A stretch of 64,000 bases of DNA, taken from Lentzea albidocapillata subsp. violacea. GTDB lineage: Bacteria; Actinomycetota; Actinomycetes; Mycobacteriales; Pseudonocardiaceae. The position numbers were made by a program, and so were the translations under genes. Below the pieces are notes generated by a model that was not told the origin of the DNA, did not search any database, and saw nothing but the letters and a program-made list of their open reading frames with translations. Positions within the stretch are counted from its first letter, which is position 1; every line of letters starts with the position of its first letter. The DNA is taken from the NCBI RefSeq assembly GCF_900100275.1, contig NZ_FNET01000002.1:248001-312000 (forward strand). The letters run 5' to 3'. Below are positions 16,226 through 24,162 of the stretch, piece after piece.

Positions 16226-17419
16226 TCACTGCACCATCGCCAGCGACGGCCGGGCGACGCGCAGGTACAGGTGTTCGGTCCTGCGCGCGACCTCACCCCA
16301 GGTGAAGCAGGCGGAGACCCGGTCGGCCCCGGCGGTGCCGTAGACGTTGCGCCGGGAGCGGTCCGCGAGCAACGCCCGCAGCTCCTTCGCGAGCCGTTTC
16401 GGATCTCGCGGGGGCACCAGCTTCCCGGTGATGCCGTCGACCACGGTGTCGAGGAGCCCGCCGACCGCGGAAGCGACCACCGGCAGGCCGCACGCCATCG
16501 CCTCCAACGGCACGATGCCGAACGGCTCGTACCACGGTACGCAGGCGACGACGTCCGCCGAGCGCAGGAAGTCGGGCATGTCCTTGCGGGCCACCTGCCC
16601 GACCAGCCGGACCCGGTCGCGCACCCCGAGGGCCTCCGCGTGCGCGAGCAACCGCTGCGCCTCCCGGTCCGTTCGCAGCTTGCGGCTGGGCGGGCCACCC
16701 GCGATCAGCAACTCGGCGTCCGGCACGGTCTGCAGGGCGGTGATCAGGTCCTCGAACCCCTTGCGTGGCACCAGCCTGCCGACCGACACGATCCGCCGCG
16801 GGCGGGGAGAGGCCGGGGCGGGGTGGAACAGCTCCGGGTCGACGCCGCACGGCACGACGGCGGTGCGGGTACGCCGGATTCCCATCCTCACCAGCTCGTT
16901 CACCTCGTCGTCGCAGGTCGCGGCGATCAGATCGGCCTTCTTGCCGATGATCCGCTCGACCGCGATCCGCTGGGGAGGGCTGGTGTCCGCGTCGTGCTGG
17001 TAGCGGCGTTTCACGGTGCCGAGCGCGTGGAAGGTCTGCACCACCGGCACGTCGAGGTCGCGCGCCGCCATCACGGCGGCGAAGCCGGACATCCAGAAGT
17101 GCGCGTGCACGACGTCAGGCGGTGTGGCACACCAGTCCGCGGCCAGAAAGCGGGCGAACTCCCCCATGAACGGCAGGAGTTCGTCCTTGGGCACGTACTC
17201 GGCAGGTCCGGCGGGCACGTGCACCACCTCGTAGCCGGCCTTCGCGCGCACCCGTTCAGGGAGCTTGCGGTCGTCACGCCGCGTGTAGACCACGACCTCG
17301 TGTCCCCGCGCCACCAAGGCTTCCGAGAGCGCGGCCACATGCACGTTCTGCCCACCGGCGTCGACCTCGCCCAGCTCCGCCAGTGGGCTTGCGTGCTCGG
17401 ACACCATCGCGATCCTCAT
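16226..17419 (-). CDS. Glycosyltransferase family 4, 397 aa
   Basis: GT-B fold enzyme. MRIAMVSEHASPLAEL and VDAGGQNVHVAALSEALVA are the N-terminal acceptor-domain signatures seen in MshA and sucrose-synthase-like GT4 proteins. HAHFWMSG, GVDPELFHPA, VGRLVPRKGFEDLI and FGIVPLEAMACGLPVVASAV form the donor site. ATG at 17419 has GGAGGTGAGG upstream. An in-frame ATG at 17476 would add 19 residues (MDRT...), copying the first codons of the gmhB gene because the whole upstream region duplicates the gmhB promoter. It is the last gene of the glycan locus and begins with almost the same 14 codons as the stub at 26008-26061. Confidence 0.88.
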   Translation of the reverse strand: MRIAMVSEHASPLAELGEVDAGGQNVHVAALSEALVARGHEVVVYTRRDDRKLPERVRAKAGYEVVHVPAGPAEYVPKDELLPFMGEFARFLAADWCATPPDVVHAHFWMSGFAAVMAARDLDVPVVQTFHALGTVKRRYQHDADTSPPQRIAVERIIGKKADLIAATCDDEVNELVRMGIRRTRTAVVPCGVDPELFHPAPASPRPRRIVSVGRLVPRKGFEDLITALQTVPDAELLIAGGPPSRKLRTDREAQRLLAHAEALGVRDRVRLVGQVARKDMPDFLRSADVVACVPWYEPFGIVPLEAMACGLPVVASAVGGLLDTVVDGITGKLVPPRDPKRLAKELRALLADRSRRNVYGTAGADRVSACFTWGEVARRTEHLYLRVARPSLAMVQ

Positions 17420-17465
17420 GCCCTCACCTCCGTCGCACAGCCGATCCCCGTCCACGACAGGGGAA

Positions 17466-17526
17466 GTCCGGTCCATAGAGGAGATTTATCCGCCAGGAAC
17501 GGTTCGAAACACCACTCGCCGAAGCG
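17466..17526 (-). promoter_or_regulatory. Duplicated promoter element, copy A
   Basis: This 61-base stretch matches 28415-28475 at 49 of 61 positions without gaps. Read on the minus strand it contains GTTT, 15 bases, then GGATAA, which resembles the stress-sigma (SigB/SigF) pattern GTTT-n15-GGGTAT, followed by ATCTCCTCT and an ATG. It drives the GT4 gene. If transcription starts at the usual distance, the message would begin at or next to the ATG at 17476. Confidence 0.6.
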
Positions 17527-17561
17527 CTACTCCGCGTCACCGCACCGCGCTCGTCCGACGA

Positions 17562-18755
17562 TCAACGCCGCCCGTCCGGGTGTCCCACGCTGACCAGTCG
17601 AAAGCCCGCCTCGCGGACCTTGGCGGCGGGAACGACGCCGCGGGTGTCGACGAGCACCGGGGTCGTCATCCGGTCCGCGAGCGCGGGCCAGTCGAGCTCG
17701 GCGAACTCCGGCCACTCGGTGAGCACGACCAGCACGTCACGGCCGTCCGCCAGTTCCTCCGGTGTGCCGACGACGGTGATGCCGTCGACGTCGTGGCTGA
17801 TCGCCGGGTCGTAGGCGCTGACCTCGCCGTCCAGCAGGCGCGCTATCGCGAGCGCCGGCGAGTCGCGCAGGTCGTTGGTACCCGCCTTGAACGTGAGGCC
17901 GAGCAGTCCGATCCGGTCGCCCTCGATCATCTGTGCGATGCGACGGACCTGGTGGTCGTTGGTGTCGACGGCGGCGCGCAGGGTCGCGAACTCGACGTCC
18001 TGGTCCCGCGCCGTGGTGAGCAACGCGCGGGTGTCCTTGGGCAGGCAGGAGCCGCCCCAGCCGGGGCCGGGCCGCAGGAACGCGGCGCCGATGCGTTCGT
18101 CCAGGCGCATGCCCTCGGTGACGCCGTCGATGTCCGCGCCGACGTGTTCGCACAGCTCGGCGAGGGTGTTGACGAAGGACAGCTTCACCGCGAGGAAGCT
18201 GTTGCAGGCGTATTTGATCAGCTCGGCCGTGGTGTTGTCGGTGAGCACGACCGGTACGTCGCCGTAGAGCTCGGCGACCCGTCTGGCCGCCTCCCGGTCG
18301 GCCGAACCGACCACCACCCGTTGCGGCCGCAGGAAGTCCTCGACCGCGTGGCCTTCCCGCAGGAACTCCGGGTTCGACACGGTCGGCCGGTGCGCGACGC
18401 CCTGCGCGGTGCCGACGGGAACCGTCGACTTCAGCACCAGCACGGTGTCCTCCCGCACCTGCGCGACGACATCGTGCACGGCGGTGAGATCGGCTTCGCC
18501 GCGCTCCCCCGACGGCGTGGGAACGCAGACGAACAGAAAGTCCACCTCACGCGGAAACACCGTGGTGAACTCGATGTCATGCTGTTCCAGCAGCTCTGCC
18601 AGCCCCGGTTCGACCAGGTCCACCTCGTTGCGCCGCAACCGCTCGACCTTCGCCTCGTCCACGTCCGCGCAGACGACGTCGTGGCCCAGGTGCGCCAGGC
18701 AGGCCGCCGTGGTCAGGCCGACGTACCCGGCACCAACGACACCGATTCGATGCAC
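17562..18755 (-). CDS. UDP-glucose 6-dehydrogenase, 397 aa
   Basis: VHRIGVVGAGYVGLTTAACL is the NAD-binding site and FVCVPTPSGERGEADL follows. KYACNSFLAVKLSFVN is the central-domain signature, and GGSCLPKDT holds the catalytic cysteine that forms the thioester intermediate. Oxidises UDP-glucose twice to UDP-glucuronate. GTG at 18755 is chosen since GGGAGGG precedes it by 5 bases. The start lies 43 bases inside the 3' end of the GT2 gene, so the two are translationally linked. Its product can feed the UDP-xylose synthase-like enzyme encoded three genes upstream. Confidence 0.88.
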   Translation of the reverse strand: MHRIGVVGAGYVGLTTAACLAHLGHDVVCADVDEAKVERLRRNEVDLVEPGLAELLEQHDIEFTTVFPREVDFLFVCVPTPSGERGEADLTAVHDVVAQVREDTVLVLKSTVPVGTAQGVAHRPTVSNPEFLREGHAVEDFLRPQRVVVGSADREAARRVAELYGDVPVVLTDNTTAELIKYACNSFLAVKLSFVNTLAELCEHVGADIDGVTEGMRLDERIGAAFLRPGPGWGGSCLPKDTRALLTTARDQDVEFATLRAAVDTNDHQVRRIAQMIEGDRIGLLGLTFKAGTNDLRDSPALAIARLLDGEVSAYDPAISHDVDGITVVGTPEELADGRDVLVVLTEWPEFAELDWPALADRMTTPVLVDTRGVVPAAKVREAGFRLVSVGHPDGRR

Positions 18756-19690
18756 GTTCGCCCTCCCGACATGTCTCGTGGGGCTTGCTCGTCGTTCTGG
18801 GTCACCCGCACCTGGAGCTCGCCACGAGCCCGGTGCAGACAGGCGGCCGGCGGGATGGCGGCACTCGTCACGATCATCCGCACGACCTCCGGTGCCGTAC
18901 GAGGCCCCGGGGCGATGCGCTGCGCCGCGAACCGCGCTGTCATGGCGGCCCAGCCGAATGCCGCGACGGCCGCGGCACGCCTGTTGCCAGCAAGTCCACA
19001 AACGACAGCAGCAATCGCGAGGCCGGTGGTAACGGCGTGTTCGCGCAACCTGCCGCGATGCCCGCCGATCTTCTCCCGCCATTGTGGACCGTGCAGCTTG
19101 CGCATCAACGCGTCGTCGGCGTTCCCGCGCTGCTGCTTCACGCTGGTGAAGAAACCGGTGCGCCGCACGGGATGCGTGGTGACCCGGTCACCGAGCACGA
19201 CCCGGTACCCGAGGTCGATCACCCGCAACGCGAGGTCGGCGTCCTCCCGGTAGGCCCTGGGGAAACGTTCGTCGAACCCGCCCGTCTGCAGCAGCACGGA
19301 CCGGCGGTAGGCCATGTCGGCGGTGATCCACTTCGCGCCGGCGAGGCCGGAGGTGTTGCGCTCCCAGTCGGTCGGCCTTCGGTCCGGCGGCAGCGGCACC
19401 TCGATGCGTGCCTGACTGGCCGCCACGTCGTCGTCCACCGCCGCGAGGTCCTGGACGAGTCGTCGTTTCCAGTCCGGTGGCGGCAGCACGTCGTCGTCGA
19501 GGAAGACCACCCACTCGCTGGTGGCCCGCTGCCACCCGGCGTTGCGCGCGGCCGCCGGTCCGCGGCCGAACCGGTCGCACACCACGATGATCTCGTCCGG
19601 CGGCGGCCCGTCACCGTGCCTGATCGCGTTCACCACGACGTCGAGGCTCTCGCGGCCGACCGTGGGGATGACGACCGTGTAGCCGGTCAT
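18713..19690 (-). CDS. Glycosyltransferase family 2, 325 aa
   Basis: GT-A fold transferase. MTGYTVVIPTVGRESLDVVV starts the nucleotide-binding domain; WVVFLDDDVLPPPDW is the DxD-containing metal site, and FPRAYREDADLALRVIDLGY is the ED motif region of the acceptor side. One or two hydrophobic segments around residues 225-260 (VTTGLAIAAVVCGLAG) suggest membrane association. The 3' end overlaps the UDP-glucose dehydrogenase start and the 5' end overlaps the carbamoyltransferase stop (ATGA). Donor could be UDP-xylose or UDP-glucuronate made by the neighbours; this is inference. Confidence 0.85.
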   Translation of the reverse strand: MTGYTVVIPTVGRESLDVVVNAIRHGDGPPPDEIIVVCDRFGRGPAAARNAGWQRATSEWVVFLDDDVLPPPDWKRRLVQDLAAVDDDVAASQARIEVPLPPDRRPTDWERNTSGLAGAKWITADMAYRRSVLLQTGGFDERFPRAYREDADLALRVIDLGYRVVLGDRVTTHPVRRTGFFTSVKQQRGNADDALMRKLHGPQWREKIGGHRGRLREHAVTTGLAIAAVVCGLAGNRRAAAVAAFGWAAMTARFAAQRIAPGPRTAPEVVRMIVTSAAIPPAACLHRARGELQVRVTQNDEQAPRDMSGGRTCIESVSLVPGTSA

Positions 19691-21279
19691 CGCCGCACCA
19701 CGAACGGGCCGATCGCGAGCAGGTCGATCGGCGAGGAACCGAAGCACTCCAGCGCGTCGCGCGGGGAGTCGACCATCGGCCGCCCGGCCGTGTTGAGGCT
19801 GGTGTTGACCACGACCGGCACGCCGGTGCGGCGGTCGAAGTCCTCCAGTACCCGTTCCAGCAGCGGGTCGTCCGCCACGGTCTGCGCACGGGCGGTGCCG
19901 TCCACGTGCACCACGGCCGGGATGCGGTCCCTCCACTCAGGACGGACGTCGTGCACGAAAAGCATGTAGGGACTGGGAACCGGTCCGCGCTCGAACAGCT
20001 CGTGCGCCCGGCTCTCCAGCACCATCGGCGCGATCGGCCGGAACTGCTCGCGGCCCTTCACGTCGTTCATCCGTTCCAGGTTCGCCGCGTAGCAGGGGTT
20101 CGCGAGCAGCGACCGGCGACCCAGCGCGCGTGGCCCGTACTCCGACCGCCCCTGGAACCACGCGACGATCTTGTCGTCCGCCAGCGCCCGCGCCACCACC
20201 GCGGCCAGGTCCGCCGGCTTCTCGTACACCACCTTCGCCGTCTTCAGCACCTGCTCGATCTCGTCGTCGCTCCAGCTCCGGCCGAGGTCCGCGCCCGGCA
20301 TCGGCGCCAGCGGCTCACCCGACGCGACGTGCAGCGCCGCTCCGAGCGCGGTGCCCGAGTCGCCGGCCGCGGGCTGCACCCACACGTCGTCGAACGGTCC
20401 CTCGGCGAAGATCCGCGTGTTCGCGACGCAGTTGAGCGCCACCCCGCCCGCCATCGCCAGCCTGCGTTCACCGGTCTGCTCGTGCAGCCACGTGGTAAGT
20501 TCCAGCAGCACTTCCTCCAGCCTGCGCTGCACGCTGGCGGCGAGTTCGGCGTGTTCCTGCAGCAGTTCGCCGTCCGGCGGCTTGGCCAGGGTGTTCCACT
20601 CGATCGGCACGATCCGGAAACCGCCGTCGGCAGTGGTGATGTGCTCGCGCATGAGGTCGAGGTGCACCGGTTCGGCGTGCGAGGCGAGTGCCATGACCTT
20701 GTACTCGTCGCTGGACCGCAGGAAACCGAGGTGCTCGGTCAGGTCCTCGTAGAGCAGGCCGAGCGAGTGCGGCAGCCGTTGCTCGGCGAGCCTGACCAGC
20801 GCCTGGTCCTCGTACCGCCCGGCCAGGTAGGAGCCGCACTCGCCACGTCCGTCCGCCACCAGCACCGCGCAGTTGCCGCCGAACGGTGCCGCGAGCCCGG
20901 TCGAGGCCGCGTGCGCGGCGTGGTGCGGCACGAACCGCACGATCTCCGGGTCCAGGCCGGGCAACGCGGTGGCCAGGAACTGCGGTGCCCGCCGGGCGTA
21001 CTCGGTGCGCAGCGCCTCCCACGGCGCGGTGTCGTCCTCCGCGAGTGCCGGATCGTAGGAGTACGCGACGGCGTCGAGATCGGCCGGCGTGAGCCCTGCC
21101 TTCTCCAGGCACCACCTCGCCGCCATCTCCGGCAATTCCCACGCCGAGAACGGCACCGGCCGCTTGCCGTGCTTGCGCCGGGAGAACCGTTCCTCCTCGG
21201 CGGCCGCGACCGTGTGCCCGTCGATCACGAGGGCGGCCGCGGGGTCGTGAAAAATCGCGTTGATGCCCAGAACCCGCAT
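19687..21279 (-). CDS. O-carbamoyltransferase (NodU/CmcH family), 530 aa
   Basis: MRVLGINAIFHDPAAALVID and AAEEERFSRRKHGKRP open the N-terminal Kae1/HSP70-like domain, with the metal-binding FVPHHAAHAAST. The C-terminal domain has GRSEYGPRALGRRSLLA and EQFRPIAPMVL. Enzymes of this family use carbamoyl phosphate and ATP to carbamoylate a sugar or other hydroxyl group, as in NodU, TobZ or CmcH. Length is normal. GGGAGG lies before ATG 21279, which overlaps the stop of the epimerase gene. A carbamoylated sugar in the locus product is the likely role. Confidence 0.88.
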   Translation of the reverse strand: MRVLGINAIFHDPAAALVIDGHTVAAAEEERFSRRKHGKRPVPFSAWELPEMAARWCLEKAGLTPADLDAVAYSYDPALAEDDTAPWEALRTEYARRAPQFLATALPGLDPEIVRFVPHHAAHAASTGLAAPFGGNCAVLVADGRGECGSYLAGRYEDQALVRLAEQRLPHSLGLLYEDLTEHLGFLRSSDEYKVMALASHAEPVHLDLMREHITTADGGFRIVPIEWNTLAKPPDGELLQEHAELAASVQRRLEEVLLELTTWLHEQTGERRLAMAGGVALNCVANTRIFAEGPFDDVWVQPAAGDSGTALGAALHVASGEPLAPMPGADLGRSWSDDEIEQVLKTAKVVYEKPADLAAVVARALADDKIVAWFQGRSEYGPRALGRRSLLANPCYAANLERMNDVKGREQFRPIAPMVLESRAHELFERGPVPSPYMLFVHDVRPEWRDRIPAVVHVDGTARAQTVADDPLLERVLEDFDRRTGVPVVVNTSLNTAGRPMVDSPRDALECFGSSPIDLLAIGPFVVRR

Positions 21280-22184
21280 CACGCCTCCCTCGCCATCAGT
21301 CGAAGTCCTTGTTCCAGCGGGATCTGCGGCTCCCAGCCGAGCAGCTCCCGCGCTCTGGTGACGTCCGGCCTGCGTCGCCGGGGGTCGTCGGTCATCGCAC
21401 CGACGTGCACGATCTCGGAGTCGCCGCCGGTCACCTCGATGACCTGCTTGGCGACCTCCAGCACTGTCACCTCCTCGGGGTTGCCGAGGTTGACCGGCCC
21501 TGCCTCGTCGCTGTCCGCCATGGCCAGCACGCCGCGCACGAGATCGGAGACGTGGCAAAGCGACCGCGTCTGCGTGCCGTCACCGTGCACGGTCAGCGGC
21601 TCGTTCTTCCGAGCCTGCGCGAAGAACGTCGGCAACATGCGACCGTCACTCGACTTCATCCGCGGCCCGTAGGTGTTGAAGATCCTGACCACGCCGACGT
21701 CGAGCCCGTGCTCCCGCCGGTACGCGAACGCGAGCGCCTCACCGAACCGCTTCGCCTCGTCGTACACGCTGCGTGGCCCGATCGGATTGACGTTGCCCCA
21801 GTAGGTTTCGCGCTGCGGGTGTTCCAGCGGATCGCCGTACACCTCGCTGGTGGACGCGACGACCACCCGTGCGCCGTGCCGTCTGGCCTCCTCCAGCACG
21901 TGGTGGGTGCCGAACCCGCCCGTCTCGAGCGTGCCGACCGGTGACGCCAGGTAGGCCGACGGCGACGCGGGACACGCGAAGTGCAGCACCAGCTCGCTGG
22001 GCGGCAACCGGAACGGTTCGCGCACGTCGACGTGCATGAGGTCGACGGCGGGCGGCACGTTCGCGGGCTCTCCCGTGCTGAAGTCGTCCACACAGGTCAC
22101 CCGCATGCCGCGCGCCACAAGGGCATCACACAGGTGCGAACCGAGAAAGCCCGCACCTCCGGTCACCACAGCACGCTCTGCCAT
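21279..22184 (-). CDS. NAD-dependent epimerase/decarboxylase, UDP-xylose synthase-like, 301 aa
   Basis: Extended SDR. VTGGAGFLGSHLCDAL binds NAD; ASTSEVYGDPLEHPQRETYW and IGPRSVYDEAKRFGEAL contain the Ser/Thr-Tyr-Lys site, and VRIFNTYGPRM follows. The HPQ-E-YWGNVNPIG-RS-YDE-KR pattern is the UDP-glucuronate decarboxylase (UXS) signature rather than that of a heptose epimerase. With UDP-glucose dehydrogenase three genes downstream it would give UDP-xylose. It heads the operon 22184-17562. A possible promoter, GTGT-n15-GGGTAG, lies at 22194-22218 on the minus strand. Confidence 0.82.
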   Translation of the reverse strand: MAERAVVTGGAGFLGSHLCDALVARGMRVTCVDDFSTGEPANVPPAVDLMHVDVREPFRLPPSELVLHFACPASPSAYLASPVGTLETGGFGTHHVLEEARRHGARVVVASTSEVYGDPLEHPQRETYWGNVNPIGPRSVYDEAKRFGEALAFAYRREHGLDVGVVRIFNTYGPRMKSSDGRMLPTFFAQARKNEPLTVHGDGTQTRSLCHVSDLVRGVLAMADSDEAGPVNLGNPEEVTVLEVAKQVIEVTGGDSEIVHVGAMTDDPRRRRPDVTRARELLGWEPQIPLEQGLRLMAREA

Positions 22185-22193
22185 GGCAATGAG

Positions 22194-22218
22194 CTACCCG
22201 GCGAAACGCTGCCTACAC
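22194..22218 (-). promoter_or_regulatory. Possible SigB-type promoter of the epimerase operon
   Basis: On the minus strand GTGT (22215-22218), 15 bases, then GGGTAG (22194-22199), 10 bases before the ATG at 22184. The -10 half fits the SigB/SigF consensus well and the -35 half only partly. Spacing equals that in the two copies of the heptose promoter element. Confidence 0.35.
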
Positions 22219-22320
22219 CGCTTCCGGAAAAGTAGGCGACCCCGCGCTGCCCCAAGGATCGTGTTGCCGCGGGCGGGTCACAGGGTCGCCATTCCCGGTG
22301 ATGAGGAGGAGGCTGGGCGC

Positions 22321-22566
22321 ATGACCTCACCCAGCCGTGGTTCCGGCGATGCCGCCGCGGCACAGCGCCTCGTCGAAGCGGTCACGAGGCGAGCGGCACT
22401 GCACGAAGCCATCGGCGTCGTGCGGGCCTGGAGTGGCGACCGGGACGGCGTGCCGGCGTGGTTCTGCGAGCGGCGCAGCGACGCCGAACGTGAGGCGGAG
22501 GTCGCGCGGGTCAACGCCGTCGTGGACGCGGCGGCCGAGCGGCGCGCGGACCCGGACTGGGACTAA
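22321..22566 (+). CDS. Small hypothetical protein, 81 aa
   Basis: ATG at 22321 follows GGAGGAGG with good spacing. The product is helical and charged: RLVEAVTRRAALHEAIGVVR then EAEVARVNAVVDAAAERRAD. There is no known domain. HEAIGVVRAW faintly recalls the start of an ANTAR helix but is too short to claim. It is transcribed away from the epimerase operon and lies beside a GAF-ANTAR gene. Confidence 0.5.
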   Translation: MTSPSRGSGDAAAAQRLVEAVTRRAALHEAIGVVRAWSGDRDGVPAWFCERRSDAEREAEVARVNAVVDAAAERRADPDWD

Positions 22567-22668
22567 GAACTCTATCGAAGTCTGGCCCGATGAGAGTCGC
22601 GCTTGAGGTGGTTCCTGGTGGTGCGGCCGGACGGCCCGGCTAGCGCTGATCAGACTTCGTTACAGACC

Positions 22669-23388
22669 TCAGGACGCCGGCAACTCCGCCGCTTCGAGGT
22701 CTCCGCCGGTGAGCCGGCGGGCCACGTCACGGACAGGGCTCCGTTGCGTGGCGGCGTAGCCGAAGATGAGGCGGCGGGCCTCGTCCGTGCTGGTGTCGAG
22801 GGTGCCGGCGACCATGCCGATGGCGTGCGCGAGCATCAAGCGGTCGTTGAGCGTGGTCAGGGTCTGCTGGGCCAGCCGGTGCGTGCGCGCCGGGTCGTCC
22901 TCCAGTGACAGGCCCAGCACCGCCAGGTCGGCGAGCACCTGCCCGAGCCGTTGCTCCCACTCCCGCCACGGGGTGACGGCCGCGTAGAACACGTTGAGGC
23001 CACCGACCGCGCCCCCGGCCAGACGCATCGGCACGGCGTGCACCGCCCGGAACCCGGCCTCGAGCGCGGCACGGGCAAAAGCCGGCCAGCGACCTCTTTC
23101 CAGGTCCGGGCAGGCGATCGTCGCGTTGTCACGCACGCAGTCCACGCACGGGCCTTCGGCGATCTGGCTCTGCAGCAACTCCAGGAACCGCGCCCGCTCG
23201 TCGGAGGCCGCCACCACGCTCAGCCCGCCGCGCGGATCGGCCAGCAGCACCCCGGTCGCCGAGGCGGACAGCAGGCTCTCGCAGGCGGCGGTGACCAGGC
23301 GCAGGACCGACTCGCCGTCGTGACGGCCGACCAGGCTCGCCGTGAGCTCGCTCAACGTGACGGCGATCTGTTCCTGGGCCTGGGGCAC
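22669..23388 (-). CDS. GAF-ANTAR domain regulator, 239 aa
   Basis: Residues 1-165 form a GAF domain (GVLLADPRGGLSVVAASDER, QIAEGPCVDCVRDN, GFRAVHAVPMRL, GLNVFY). The C-terminal ANTAR domain runs from TLNDRLMLAHAIGMVAGTLD to SPVRDVARRLTGG. It would sense a small ligand and act on RNA antitermination hairpins. GTG at 23388 suits the fold start; a GTG 14 codons earlier is possible. It sits between the heptose operon and the epimerase operon on the same strand, so it may regulate one of them. Confidence 0.82.
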   Translation of the reverse strand: MPQAQEQIAVTLSELTASLVGRHDGESVLRLVTAACESLLSASATGVLLADPRGGLSVVAASDERARFLELLQSQIAEGPCVDCVRDNATIACPDLERGRWPAFARAALEAGFRAVHAVPMRLAGGAVGGLNVFYAAVTPWREWEQRLGQVLADLAVLGLSLEDDPARTHRLAQQTLTTLNDRLMLAHAIGMVAGTLDTSTDEARRLIFGYAATQRSPVRDVARRLTGGDLEAAELPAS

Positions 23389-23478
23389 GCCCGCAGCATA
23401 CGACCCACCAACGCCCGGTGCTCGCGGCACAGTCAGTCCAGCGGAATGCGCCCGATCACTGCCGGTTCGCGGCTGACC

Positions 23479-24162
23479 CTAAGGCCAGGACGGTTCCTCC
23501 GCGTGGGCCACGACGAGTTCGCGCACCTCACACCCCGCCGGCTGGCTCAGCGCGAACATGATCGCGGCCGCCACCCGGTCCGGCGGGTTCAGCTTCGCCG
23601 TGTCCGCCGGTTTGTACTGCTCGTCGCGGTCGTCGAAGAAGTGCGTGCGCATGCCGCCGGGAACGACCAGCGTCACGCCGGTCCGGCCGGCCGTCTCGGC
23701 GGCCAGGGCGCGGGTGAAGCCGACGACGCCGAACTTCGACGCGCAGTACGCCGTGGCGTCGCTGACCGCGCGCAACCCGAGGGTGGACGCGATGGTCACC
23801 ACCCGGCCGTTCTCCAGGTACGGCAACGCGGCGCGCACGACCGCGACCGTGCCGAACAGGTTCACCCGCACGACGTGTTCCCACTCCGCCGCGGGCACCT
23901 CGTCGAGGCGACCGCACCTGTCCACACCCGCGGCGGTCACCACGGCGCTCAGGCCGCCGTTGCGGGAGACCAGGTCCCGCACGGCGCGTTCGGCGGCGTC
24001 GGTGTCCGACAGGTCGACCGACTCGAAGTCCGCCACGTGCGGTGCCGACGGCGCCGCCTTGTCCAGCACGAGAGGCCGTCCGCCCGCCTCGTGCACGGCG
24101 TCGACCACCGCCGCACCCAGTCCGGACGCACCTCCGGTCACCAGCACGTCACCCAGCATCAA
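23479..24162 (-). CDS. SDR family oxidoreductase, 227 aa
   Basis: Short-chain dehydrogenase: VTGGASGLGAAVVDAV binds the cofactor, TAAG matches the NNAG position, and catalytic residues lie in IASTLGL and AYCASKFG. MRTHFFDDRDEQYKP near the end is a flexible substrate loop. It is the last gene of the heptose operon; its start overlaps the HldE stop. It could reduce or epimerise a sugar nucleotide or an aglycone. It is too short, and of the wrong SDR type, to be the HldD epimerase, which is an extended SDR. Confidence 0.85.
   Translation of the reverse strand: MMLGDVLVTGGASGLGAAVVDAVHEAGGRPLVLDKAAPSAPHVADFESVDLSDTDAAERAVRDLVSRNGGLSAVVTAAGVDRCGRLDEVPAAEWEHVVRVNLFGTVAVVRAALPYLENGRVVTIASTLGLRAVSDATAYCASKFGVVGFTRALAAETAGRTGVTLVVPGGMRTHFFDDRDEQYKPADTAKLNPPDRVAAAIMFALSQPAGCEVRELVVAHAEEPSWP

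Noticed and set aside
17419-17476. GT4 protein starting at the upstream ATG (MDRTSPVV...)
   Set aside because: The extra codons mirror the copied gmhB start, and the ATG at 17419 has a strong ribosome site and the conserved GT4 N-terminus. I keep the upstream ATG only as a possible leaderless start.
21279-22184. HldD (ADP-heptose 6-epimerase) assignment for the epimerase
   Set aside because: The YWGNVNPIGPRSVYDEAKR-type motif belongs to UDP-glucuronate decarboxylases, and a UDP-glucose dehydrogenase is in the same operon.
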